Shown here piece by piece: positions 1-9,260 of a DNA stretch of 41,169 bases. The position numbers and the translations under genes were made by a program. A model generated the notes under the pieces. It was given only the letters and a program-made list of their open reading frames with translations, ran no database searches and had not been told where the DNA came from. The DNA is from a bacterium. GTDB taxonomy: Bacteria > Bdellovibrionota_C > UBA2361 > RFPC01. Location of the stretch: contig JAUIBK010000030.1 in the NCBI GenBank assembly GCA_030428205.1, forward strand, positions 1 to 41,169, in the 5' to 3' direction. Each line of letters starts with the position of its first letter. The first letter of the stretch is position 1.

Positions 1-191
1 TCGGTCATGACACCTGTTCCAACTCCCGCTTGATTCGTGACAAGAATGAGTTGATACCCATGTTCCACAAAAGCTTTTAGTGCCTCTTTCGCACCAGGAA
101 GAAACACAAATGCTTCAGGAGAAGTTACATAACATCTTACGGGTGGACGCTCATTAATTGTTCCATCCCTATCAAGAAAGATATATTTCAT
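1..191 (-). CDS. gmhB: HAD-family heptose bisphosphate phosphatase, GmhB-like (partial)
   Basis: Only the N-terminal 63 codons lie in the window; the gene runs off the left edge. The protein starts MKYIFLDRDGTINERPP, which holds the HAD motif I DxDxT (DRDGT) with the catalytic aspartate pair, and continues to a LVTNQAG segment matching HAD motif II as found in the histidinol-phosphate/heptose bisphosphate phosphatase group. GmhB removes the 7-phosphate from D-glycero-D-manno-heptose 1,7-bisphosphate in the cytoplasm. The assignment to GmhB rather than HisB rests mainly on the neighbouring gmhA-like gene, 15 bases upstream in the same direction, and the heptose kinase/nucleotidyltransferase beyond it. 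The start is the ATG at 191. Confidence 0.75.
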   Translation of the reverse strand, partial: MKYIFLDRDGTINERPPVRCYVTSPEAFVFLPGAKEALKAFVEHGYQLILVTNQAGVGTGVMT

Positions 192-206
192 CACAAAAAA
201 ACGTGG

Positions 207-950
207 CTAAGAAACTATTTTTTCAACTTGCAACGTACTCTGAGATTGAGTTGCAAGCTCTACTTTATCACATTCATAGATATACACTGTCACCATATGC
301 ACAAAGATGGAAGTAATATCTTCCATAAAGCCGTACTGACCAGGCTTAGTTGGAACATGTAAGGAGACATCTACCTTAGGGGCAAGTTTTCCACCGTCAA
401 ATCCGGTAATACCAAAGGTTTTTGCACGTTTTTCCGTCGCTACATCAATAGCTCGCAGAACATTCTCAGAATTGCCGCTTGTTGATATTGCTATGACCAC
501 ATCGCCTTCATGCACATGGCGAACCAACTGTTGTGAGAAGACATTTTCATACCCAAAATCATTGGCAGTAGCTGTCACGAGTGGGGTGTTGTCAACGAGG
601 CTCGTGACTCGAAAAAGATACTCTTCTTTTCCAAAACGGTCTTTAGCAAGATCAGCAACAAAATGAGAAGCATTCGATGCACTTCCCCCGTTACCAAGGA
701 TAAAAATCTGGGCATTTCGATTGCGAGCGGCTCGAAGCTCCTCGGCGAGAGTGGAAACGGCTCGTACATCAATCTGAGAGAGTGCGTGAAAGAGGCCTGC
801 TGAATACTTGTGAAAGAATTGCTCAAAGCAGAAAGCTGAATCTGTAGAAAAAGCTTTTTCAGGATCATCAGTAGCCACTTCAACAAGCTCTTGAAAGTGC
901 TCCTCGCTCGTGGTGATGATTTCCGTCTCTTCGTTACTCAACCCGGCCAT
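207..950 (-). CDS. gmhA: SIS-domain sedoheptulose 7-phosphate isomerase, GmhA-like
   Basis: A 247-residue protein with a phosphosugar isomerase (SIS) fold. It shows FILGNGGSASNASHFVADL near residues 83-101 and AISTSGNSENVL near 153-164, the phosphosugar-binding loops of GmhA/DiaA proteins. GmhA turns sedoheptulose 7-phosphate into D-glycero-D-manno-heptose 7-phosphate, the first step of ADP- or GDP-heptose synthesis. It is about 50 residues longer than typical GmhA (around 190), with an acidic N-terminal extension of unknown role. The ATG at 950 is supported by GAGG about 6 bases upstream. It is probably co-transcribed with the downstream gmhB-like gene and is divergent from the heptose kinase/nucleotidyltransferase gene. 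A different SIS-domain sugar isomerase is possible but the context favours GmhA. Confidence 0.85.
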   Translation of the reverse strand: MAGLSNEETEIITTSEEHFQELVEVATDDPEKAFSTDSAFCFEQFFHKYSAGLFHALSQIDVRAVSTLAEELRAARNRNAQIFILGNGGSASNASHFVADLAKDRFGKEEYLFRVTSLVDNTPLVTATANDFGYENVFSQQLVRHVHEGDVVIAISTSGNSENVLRAIDVATEKRAKTFGITGFDGGKLAPKVDVSLHVPTKPGQYGFMEDITSIFVHMVTVYIYECDKVELATQSQSTLQVEKIVS

Positions 951-1068
951 GGGAAAACCTCAATAGAACGGTACAACAACGTTTCGGAGCGAATCCTTTC
1001 CACCCCTCAGGCCCATCTAAACACTATAAAGAGCCACTCCATTGAGATGAACCTAGAGCTCAGAATGA

Positions 1069-1097
1069 TTCAGACTAGCTAAAGAGAAAATCATAGT
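1069..1097 (+). promoter_or_regulatory. Possible sigma-70 promoter for the heptose kinase/transferase gene
   Basis: TTCAGA, 17 bases, then CATAGT lie about 40 bases upstream of the ATG at 1134 (4 of 6 matches to consensus in each hexamer). The 183-bp region between the divergent gmhA-like and fusion genes contains no other gene. Weak evidence, judged by eye only. Confidence 0.3.
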
Positions 1098-1133
1098 GTA
1101 ATTTAAAGGGGTTACTAGATCACAACTGAGCCT

Positions 1134-2678
1134 ATGAGCACTTCCTCCACACTCATGCAATCAAAGGTCAAGTCCCCTCAAGAGTTGGCTAAGACTATTT
1201 CTCAACTTAAATCTGAGGGAAAGGTTGTCGTTCATGCCCACGGAGTGTTTGACCTCGTTCATCCAGGACACGTCCGTCACCTCAGTGCGGCCCGCCAAGA
1301 AGGCGATGTGCTCGTTGTAACAATCACTCCAGATCGGTTTGTCAACAAGGGCCCAGATCGCCCGGTCTTTAACGAAAAGCTTCGTGCCGAATTTCTCTCC
1401 TCTCTTGAGCTCGTCGACTACGTCGCAATTAACACAGCTCCTACGGCTATTGAACTTCTTCAACTCATTCAACCAAGCATATACATTAAGGGAAGCGACT
1501 ATCGTGAAGCGGAAAAAGACATCACGGGTGGGATTGCAAGAGAACGTGATGCCGTTGAGTCGGTTGGTGGAAAACTTGTTTTCACGGATGAAGTAACTTT
1601 TAGCTCATCACACCTTCTCAATAGTCACTTCTCGCTCCTTACCGAAAGCGCAGAGCAACACTTAAGAGAATTTCGCGAGAATCATCACCACAATGAAATC
1701 TTTTCGTACTTTGATAAAATTTCTAACCTCAAAATTCTCGTCATCGGAGATGTGATTCTCGATGAGTATGTTTTTTGCCAAGTACTTGGAAGATCATCAA
1801 AAGCCTCATCGCTCAACACTCAATTTCTCAATAAAGAACTCCATGCCGGCGGGATTCTTGCTATCACAAACCACCTGTCAGACTTCTGTAGCGAGCAGAG
1901 CCTCATCACGGCTCTCTCGCACGAGAATTCGTATGAGGAGTTCGTACGTTCTCACCTTAAAGATGGTGTTACCCCTCACTTTGCTATTCGTCCAAATGGG
2001 CCAACTACTCTCAAACGCCGCTTTGTCGATCCATTTATGAACCAAAAGATGTTTGAGCTAAGCTTTGTCGACAACCAACCTCTTCCAGAACAAGAATCAC
2101 AGGAACTTGTTGCACACGTAGAGTCTATCATCGAAGACTACGATCTTGTTCTTGTTGCAGACTTTGGACATGGACTCATTGACCAGCGTCTGATCGATTG
2201 CATCTCCTCAAAGTCGAAGTTTCTTGCCCTTAATGTTCAAACCAATAGTGCTAATACCGGCTACAATCTCATTACAAAATACCCTCATGCGGACTATATC
2301 TGCATCGATCAAGATGAAATTCGACTCGCTTATCGTGATAAGTACGGCCCAATCGAGCCACTCATCGAACAAGTCGCCGAAGATCTCTCTGCAAAAATTG
2401 TCACTGTCACACTCGGCACAGAAGGCTCACTTATCTACAACGCAAGTTCGCAGAGTTGGACACGCACTCCCGTTTTTTCACATGAAGTCGTTGATACCAC
2501 CGGCGCAGGTGACGCTTTTCTCTCTCTGACGTCTCCTCTTGCGGCCCTTGGAGCGCCCACAGATATTATCGGTGTTGTTGGAAACAGCGCTGGCGCACTT
2601 GCCGTAAAAGTCCTTGGGAACAAGGAAGCAACACAAAAAGTGGCACTACAAAAATACCTCGTCGCTCTCCTCGCTTAA
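1134..2678 (+). CDS. Bifunctional heptose-phosphate nucleotidyltransferase / PfkB-type kinase (reversed HldE order)
   Basis: A 514-residue fusion. Residues about 30-165 form a cytidylyltransferase-like domain with HGVFDLVHPGH (36-46), the nucleotide-binding HxGH family signature as in the C-terminal half of HldE/RfaE. Residues about 198-510 form a ribokinase/PfkB-type kinase resembling the HldE kinase half, with GDVILDEY (205-212), VADFGHGLI, and the C-terminal signature DTTGAGDAF (GAGD about 457-460). In classical HldE the kinase comes first, so the order here is reversed. The expected role is phosphorylation of heptose 7-phosphate at O-1 and later nucleotidyl transfer to give activated heptose; whether the product is ADP-, GDP- or CDP-linked cannot be told. 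It sits divergent from the gmhA/gmhB-like genes, which fits one pathway. The ATG at 1134 is chosen; the ATG at 1155 is an alternative. Confidence 0.85.
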   Translation: MSTSSTLMQSKVKSPQELAKTISQLKSEGKVVVHAHGVFDLVHPGHVRHLSAARQEGDVLVVTITPDRFVNKGPDRPVFNEKLRAEFLSSLELVDYVAINTAPTAIELLQLIQPSIYIKGSDYREAEKDITGGIARERDAVESVGGKLVFTDEVTFSSSHLLNSHFSLLTESAEQHLREFRENHHHNEIFSYFDKISNLKILVIGDVILDEYVFCQVLGRSSKASSLNTQFLNKELHAGGILAITNHLSDFCSEQSLITALSHENSYEEFVRSHLKDGVTPHFAIRPNGPTTLKRRFVDPFMNQKMFELSFVDNQPLPEQESQELVAHVESIIEDYDLVLVADFGHGLIDQRLIDCISSKSKFLALNVQTNSANTGYNLITKYPHADYICIDQDEIRLAYRDKYGPIEPLIEQVAEDLSAKIVTVTLGTEGSLIYNASSQSWTRTPVFSHEVVDTTGAGDAFLSLTSPLAALGAPTDIIGVVGNSAGALAVKVLGNKEATQKVALQKYLVALLA

Positions 2679-2700
2679 ATACGAGGTGCTTATCTTCATG

Positions 2701-3693
2701 TTATGAAAGGTGTTCGAACCAACTTTTCGTTGCATCTTCAATGGAAGCTGGAGTCCACACTGGGGCCTCTCGCCAGTAATCGATATTCTCTAACACGTGC
2801 TGCACACCGTCTTCGAAAGAGACTTGAGGCGACCAACCAAGCTTCTCTTTAATCTTCGTAATATCAGCGAACGTACAATCAGGCTCGCCCGGCCGCTTAG
2901 GAATGTGCACCTTCTCTCCTCCAAGGAGTGACACAAGGTGATTCACACTATAGGTCCCACCACTGCCAACATTAAAAACTTCGCCAGCACAATCAGACTG
3001 AGCAGCTGTAAGGCAAGCATGAGCAATGTCAGTCACATAAGTAAAATCTCTTGTTTGCTCCCCATCTCCAACAACGGTATAGGGTTTTCCCGCTAGTTTT
3101 TGTGCCAGAAAAACTCCAAAGACAGCACCGTACGTTCCATGTGTTCTCGAACGTGGGCCAAAGACATTAAAAAAGCGCAAAGAGAGCGCCGGCATATCGT
3201 AGACCTTTGCCCAGTGGAGCACGAGTTCTTCTCCAAGGCGTTTGGTGAGCGCGTAAGGATACTCAGGTAAAATAGGAGAGCTTTCGGCTGTAGGGTAAGT
3301 ATCCGGTATTCCGTAACAAGACGAGGAAGCTGCGTAAACAAAACGGCTCACACCGCTCTTACGAGCAGCCTCAAGCACATTGAAAGTACCATCAACATTA
3401 CACTGAAAGTACTCATCAGGACGCTCAATTGAAGGGACGATATCAGCAAGGGCTGCAAGGTGAAAAACCCAGTCGACTCCCTTAAAATATTTTCCAAGCT
3501 CGGTTTTGTTACGAATATCAACTTCGTGTAATGCAACACGATCGGAGCAGTGTTCTAAGTTCTCTTTGCGTCCTGTAATAAAATTATCAAGAACAACAAC
3601 TTCATGCCCTTGCTCAAGGAGCGCATCGACAAGATGACTTCCAATAAACCCAGCTCCCCCTGTAACGAGGCATCGCTTTATATCCATGACCAT
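2701..3693 (-). CDS. NAD-dependent nucleotide-sugar epimerase/dehydratase (extended SDR)
   Basis: A 330-residue extended short-chain dehydrogenase. The NAD(P)-binding glycine motif TGGAGFIG is at residues 11-18, the catalytic Tyr-x-x-x-Lys at Y147-K151 (YALTK), preceded by the serine segment AASSSCYG (121-128). FNVFGPRS and DFTYVTDIA match the substrate-binding part of UDP-glucose 4-epimerase-like and UDP-glucuronate-processing enzymes. It probably interconverts a nucleotide sugar for surface glycan synthesis; the exact substrate is not readable. It is the second gene of a two-gene minus-strand operon, 14 bases after its neighbour. An AAGGA lies about 5 bases before the ATG at 3693; the ATG at 3687 is a possible alternative. 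Its 3' end faces the heptose fusion gene with only 22 bases between the two stops. Confidence 0.85.
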   Translation of the reverse strand: MVMDIKRCLVTGGAGFIGSHLVDALLEQGHEVVVLDNFITGRKENLEHCSDRVALHEVDIRNKTELGKYFKGVDWVFHLAALADIVPSIERPDEYFQCNVDGTFNVLEAARKSGVSRFVYAASSSCYGIPDTYPTAESSPILPEYPYALTKRLGEELVLHWAKVYDMPALSLRFFNVFGPRSRTHGTYGAVFGVFLAQKLAGKPYTVVGDGEQTRDFTYVTDIAHACLTAAQSDCAGEVFNVGSGGTYSVNHLVSLLGGEKVHIPKRPGEPDCTFADITKIKEKLGWSPQVSFEDGVQHVLENIDYWREAPVWTPASIEDATKSWFEHLS

Positions 3694-3707
3694 ATATTCC
3701 TTGTGCT

Positions 3708-4709
3708 TTACTGCAAGTCAACTTCCTGCATAAGTTTGATATTGAAGTACCGACTATTTTCCATTGAATCAGGAAGCTTCCCCTCTTCGAAAGCCTCAAC
3801 GAGGTCAGCGACTGCATCTTCAATGGTATGGCGAGGAACAAATCCTAGCTCTTTCTCTATGAGTGCTGAAGAGATGTGGTACGAGCGGTTGTCATCTGTC
3901 GGGACCGTTTCAATTTCGATCTCCCTTCCGTCAACCTTCCTACTGAGAGTCGTTTTGACCATATTAGCGATATCACCCACCGTGTGATTTTCATAACCAG
4001 CGTTAAAAATCTTTTTATAGATCTTTTCTTTCTCAATGGTAAGAAGCTGAACATAGAGATCACAAATATCCTCAACGTGAATATTTGGCCGCTTCTGCGT
4101 ACCACCAAAAACCTTAATTTTGTTATTAGTAATAGCGTGATTTGTCAGAATATTCACCGTCAAATCTAAACGCTGACGCGGCGAGTATCCACAAACAGTT
4201 GCAGGACGAATAACAACGGGGGTGAATGTTTCATCTCCAGCGTGAAGCAGGATTGGTTCACACATCATTTTATACTTACTGTAGTCCGTAAGAGGTTTAA
4301 GCTCATGCTCTTCAGTCACATTTGGCTGGTCACTAATACCGTACACACTCGAGCTTGAGGCAAAGATGAATCGCTCTACACCTTCTTTCTTGCTTGCTTC
4401 GACAAGAAATGGAAAGCAATCATAGTTAATAGATTTGCCAAGCTCTGGGTTAAGCTCAAAACTTGGATCATTTGAAATACAGGCAAGATGGATAACCGCG
4501 TTACACCCCTTGAGCGCGTCAAGGACGGTGGCCTCATTTCGCATATCTCCTTTTACTTGGCGCAACGCTGGGTTGCTTGCAACATCGGCCAAAACATCAT
4601 CGCCATACAAAAAGAGATCGAGCACGGTCACCTCATGTCCTGCTTCAAGCAGCTTTGGCACAAGCACTGCTCCGACATATCCTGCTCCACCGGTCACTAA
4701 AACTCTCAT
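3708..4709 (-). CDS. NAD-dependent epimerase/dehydratase (extended SDR), first gene of operon
   Basis: A 333-residue extended SDR protein. TGGAGYVG at residues 6-13 binds NAD(P), and the catalytic pair is Y143 and K147 in DYSKYK, with FASSSSVYG before it. The C-terminal part has HVEDICDLYV and FNAGYENHTVGDIA, typical of nucleotide-sugar 4-epimerases and 4,6-dehydratases. The product is unknown. I chose the ATG at 4709 because the Rossmann motif follows directly and GGAG lies about 10 bases upstream; an upstream in-frame ATG at 4760 would add 17 residues with no similarity to the family. It likely forms an operon with the second epimerase. A 7-bp stem (4731-4756) lies in its leader. Confidence 0.83.
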   Translation of the reverse strand: MRVLVTGGAGYVGAVLVPKLLEAGHEVTVLDLFLYGDDVLADVASNPALRQVKGDMRNEATVLDALKGCNAVIHLACISNDPSFELNPELGKSINYDCFPFLVEASKKEGVERFIFASSSSVYGISDQPNVTEEHELKPLTDYSKYKMMCEPILLHAGDETFTPVVIRPATVCGYSPRQRLDLTVNILTNHAITNNKIKVFGGTQKRPNIHVEDICDLYVQLLTIEKEKIYKKIFNAGYENHTVGDIANMVKTTLSRKVDGREIEIETVPTDDNRSYHISSALIEKELGFVPRHTIEDAVADLVEAFEEGKLPDSMENSRYFNIKLMQEVDLQ

Positions 4710-5060
4710 GACATATATCTCCAAGAAAAAACTCCGTTTTGAGTGTGGCACGGAGTACAATAGCTGAACAGACTTTAGATGCAGCAGAGAGGGTTTTCGG
4801 TGTATGCCTGGCTTCGCCCTAACCTCCTGTAATAGCTGTCTATTCTATTTTCGTGCTTTGGATCAGAAGTCAAAAAACTCTCCATAGAGAACGCATAAAA
4901 CGCGAAGGACGCAAAGAGCACGAAGAAAAGCCTCCTTCACACTCTTCACATGAAAAAAAGCAAACCCAAAACTAGCTCCAATCTGAATCCGTATCCCCAG
5001 ACCAAGCCTCTAAATGGTAGCATAACTGTAACTTCTCATTTGCTATTTGAGGAAAATAGA
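4710..5060. other. Intergenic divergent region of about 350 bp
   Basis: No convincing gene lies between the divergent epimerase operon and the methyltransferase gene. It holds a short hairpin (ACTCCGT at 4731-4737 pairing with ACGGAGT at 4750-4756) and a degenerate 9-bp tandem repeat at 4891-4926. No promoter stood out clearly to the eye. Confidence 0.5.
4891..4926. repeat. Degenerate 9-bp tandem repeat
   Basis: Four successive 9-mers, ACGCATAAA, ACGCGAAGG, ACGCAAAGA and GCACGAAGA, follow each other without gaps and share the pattern ACGC-R-AAGR. From memory, similar ACGCGAAGG-type runs recur in intergenic regions of many bacteria; their function is unclear. It lies upstream of the methyltransferase gene. 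Confidence 0.5.
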
Positions 5061-5993
5061 ATGGAGCAACAAGTACACCAATATATCGATCAAGCTCTCG
5101 GCCTCATCAAGTCAAACGATCTCTCCCAAGCGATGACTCAACTTATCGAGGCAAAGCGTCTACAAATGCCTGTCCAAGATCTCGATTATGTCCGTGGACT
5201 CTGCTTTGTGCGAATGGGTCGACTCGGCGATGCTCGCGAAGCACTCAAAGAAGAGCTAAGACACTTTCCAACAAATGAAGCTGCCGAAAAACTTCTCCAA
5301 GATGTTATGGCTGAAGAAGCCAAGACAAGTAACGCGGCACCGTCAAGCGATGATACTGAATTTAACGAAATGCTCGAGGTCATTCGACCCTACACGATGC
5401 TCCCAATCAATCGCTTGTTCTCGCTTTACCAACTTACGAAACAGATCTGCCAGCGAAATATTCCAGGAAATTTTGTCGAATGCGGCGTTGCTGGTGGCGG
5501 CTCAACAGCTCTCATGCTGCTTATCATACAAAAATACTCTCAATCACCTCGCACTATCTTTGCATGTGATTCATACGAAGGAATGCCTAAGCCTTCAGCA
5601 GAAGATACTCTCGAAAACGTTGCTGCTGATGATACTGGTTGGGGCACAGGAACCTGCGCTGCGCCTGAATCAAGCGTAAAAGAGATCTGTGAAAAGATCG
5701 GTATGTCTCAACATCTACGCGTAGTAAAAGGATACTTTGAAAATACACTCCCCGAAGTCAAACAAGAAATGGGACAACTCGCTTTCTTACACATTGACTG
5801 TGATTGGTATGAATCAACAAAAACCATCTTACATGAGCTGTACGATCAGGTCACGCCTGGTACTGCCATTCAGGTTGACGACTATGGTTACTGGGACGGC
5901 GTAGGAAAAGCTCTGCACGAATTTGAACAAGTTCGTGGATTAAACTTCTCCATAGAGCCACTCGAAGGAGCTGCCTGGTTTCAAAAGCCATAA
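5061..5993 (+). CDS. TylF/MycF-type SAM-dependent methyltransferase with TPR-like N-terminus
   Basis: A 310-residue protein in two parts. Residues about 1-85 look like two to three helical TPR-type repeats (AKRLQMPVQDLDYVRGLCFV, then RMGRLGDAREALKEELRHFP). Residues about 105-305 match the TylF/macrocin O-methyltransferase family: FVECGVAGGGSTALML (138-153) for SAM binding, FACDSYEGMPKP, HIDCDWYEST (244-253) and VDDYGYW (272-278), the last two carrying acidic residues expected to bind the divalent metal. Such enzymes methylate sugar hydroxyls. Here the target is probably a surface glycan sugar, judged by neighbours. I use the ATG at 5061, which has GAGG about 8 bases upstream, rather than the upstream ATG at 4950. 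Confidence 0.82.
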   Translation: MEQQVHQYIDQALGLIKSNDLSQAMTQLIEAKRLQMPVQDLDYVRGLCFVRMGRLGDAREALKEELRHFPTNEAAEKLLQDVMAEEAKTSNAAPSSDDTEFNEMLEVIRPYTMLPINRLFSLYQLTKQICQRNIPGNFVECGVAGGGSTALMLLIIQKYSQSPRTIFACDSYEGMPKPSAEDTLENVAADDTGWGTGTCAAPESSVKEICEKIGMSQHLRVVKGYFENTLPEVKQEMGQLAFLHIDCDWYESTKTILHELYDQVTPGTAIQVDDYGYWDGVGKALHEFEQVRGLNFSIEPLEGAAWFQKP

Positions 5994-6068
5994 CAAAGAA
6001 CTTCGCTGGAGAAATGCCCACGGACCCAGGCACAAGCCCGTAGACAAGTTCTCCATAAGGGCTGAGTG

Positions 6069-8195
<2,127 letters not shown>

Positions 8196-8378
8196 TCATT
8201 AGCTAGCACAACAAGACCCTACAGCTCTTTTCCCAGGAAAAACAAGACAAATATTTTATACATCTTGCATTGCGTAGGAACCTTGCAGAAAAGGGAAAAC
8301 TCCCTCTCCTATCCTCAAACTCTATATAGTGAGATAGTACGATTTCCAGATTTGTGGCAGAAAAACAACAGAAGATAT

Positions 8379-8392
8379 ATGATGCCGGTCAT
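8379..8392. promoter_or_regulatory. Possible Crp/Fnr-family (DNR-like) operator upstream of nirS
   Basis: The 14-mer ATGATGCCGGTCAT reads aTGAT-N4-GTCAt, matching the TTGAT-N4-(A/G)TCAA anaerobic regulator box at 8 of 10 defined positions. It lies about 200 bp upstream of the nirS start and just beyond the 3' end of the Crp/Fnr gene. If the site is centred at -41.5, the nirS leader would be about 160 nt long. Found by eye; it could be chance. Confidence 0.4.
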
Positions 8393-8424
8393 ACAAGGAC
8401 TAAGGTATTCTTCAGGGCGTAGTG

Positions 8425-9144
8425 TTACTCACAGAGGCTGCGGAGAACTTTTGGCTTGACAATTGTAATTTTTCGACTTGCAGGGAGTTCAAGAACCCCT
8501 TGATCTTCGAGATCACGCGTTACTCGAATACACGTTTCGACAGTAGTCCCAGCAATTCGCGAGATCTCATCTCGAGTGATGTCGATTCCGGTGACATTCC
8601 CATCTATCAGATCAGATTCAGGGTGGAACTTCCGTGCGACTAAGAGTAGTGCGGACGCAATCCTCACTTTGGATGAAGCATCTGCAAGGTGTGAAATAAT
8701 AGAGTGTGAATGCTGCAATCTCTCTCGGCAAAGCGTGAGTAATGCTTGAATAAGCTCAGGATACGTTCGTGAAAGATGCGTAAGAAAATCCTGCTCAATA
8801 TGAAAAACGACAGACTCACGCAGAGCTTCAGCCCCTAATGGATACGGAACACCATGAACAGCTGAAATCATTCCAAAAGGATCATAGGTACTCAAAAGCT
8901 CAGTAACAACAAAACGCTTCTTAAACGTTTCCTTCCTCATCACCACACGCCCAGTAGCAACGATATACCCTCCAGCAGCAGGGGCACCCTCTTGAAAGAT
9001 TATTTGTTTTTCAGAGAACCTGAGAAACTCAGATCGATCACACAACTCCTGTTGTTGCTCCTTCGAGAGCGTTTTGAAGAAGGGGACATCTTGAATAAAC
9101 GGTAGTCCAAGGTGGACCTTTCTACTTTCAAGTGCTTCAGCCAT
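8425..9144 (-). CDS. Crp/Fnr-family transcriptional regulator (DNR/NNR-like)
   Basis: A 239-residue regulator. An N-terminal cyclic-nucleotide-binding-type beta-roll (about 15-125) is followed by a long dimer helix and a winged helix-turn-helix, with ITRDEISRIAGTTVETCIRV as the recognition region. The cysteine cluster that holds the Fe-S cluster in FNR is missing from the N-terminus, so it resembles the DNR/NNR/Crp-like types that answer to NO or another signal. Its place between nirS and the receptor/nor genes, and the nearby TGAT-N4-(A/G)TCA boxes, make it the likely local regulator of denitrification; that is inference. The ATG at 9144 is used; an in-frame GTG at 9168 would add 8 residues, and neither has a well-spaced Shine-Dalgarno sequence. 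Confidence 0.85.
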   Translation of the reverse strand: MAEALESRKVHLGLPFIQDVPFFKTLSKEQQQELCDRSEFLRFSEKQIIFQEGAPAAGGYIVATGRVVMRKETFKKRFVVTELLSTYDPFGMISAVHGVPYPLGAEALRESVVFHIEQDFLTHLSRTYPELIQALLTLCRERLQHSHSIISHLADASSKVRIASALLLVARKFHPESDLIDGNVTGIDITRDEISRIAGTTVETCIRVTRDLEDQGVLELPASRKITIVKPKVLRSLCE

Positions 9145-9193
9145 AGAGAATATACTACCTGTAGTCACCCCTCGAGATCAAACACGAACCCAT

Positions 9194-9208
9194 TCTCAAT
9201 GCTTGAGA
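9194..9208. promoter_or_regulatory. Short inverted repeat upstream of the Crp/Fnr gene
   Basis: TCTCAA-tgc-TTGAGA is a perfect 6-bp inverted repeat, 50 to 64 bases before the regulator start and just after the receptor gene. It could be an operator for the regulator gene or simply a weak structure after the receptor. Function not shown. Confidence 0.25.
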
Positions 9209-9260
9209 GACACCTCCTCCATAGAGCGAAACTACAGGCAATAAGGATAGATTCCTGTCC

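Noticed and set aside
891..1082. Small plus-strand ORF opposite the gmhA start
   Set aside because: Most of it overlaps the gmhA-like gene in antisense and it lacks a ribosome site or protein-like composition.
5994..6068. Terminator between the methyltransferase and nirS
   Set aside because: Only weak, widely spaced TGGAGAA/TTCTCCA complementarity and no T run.
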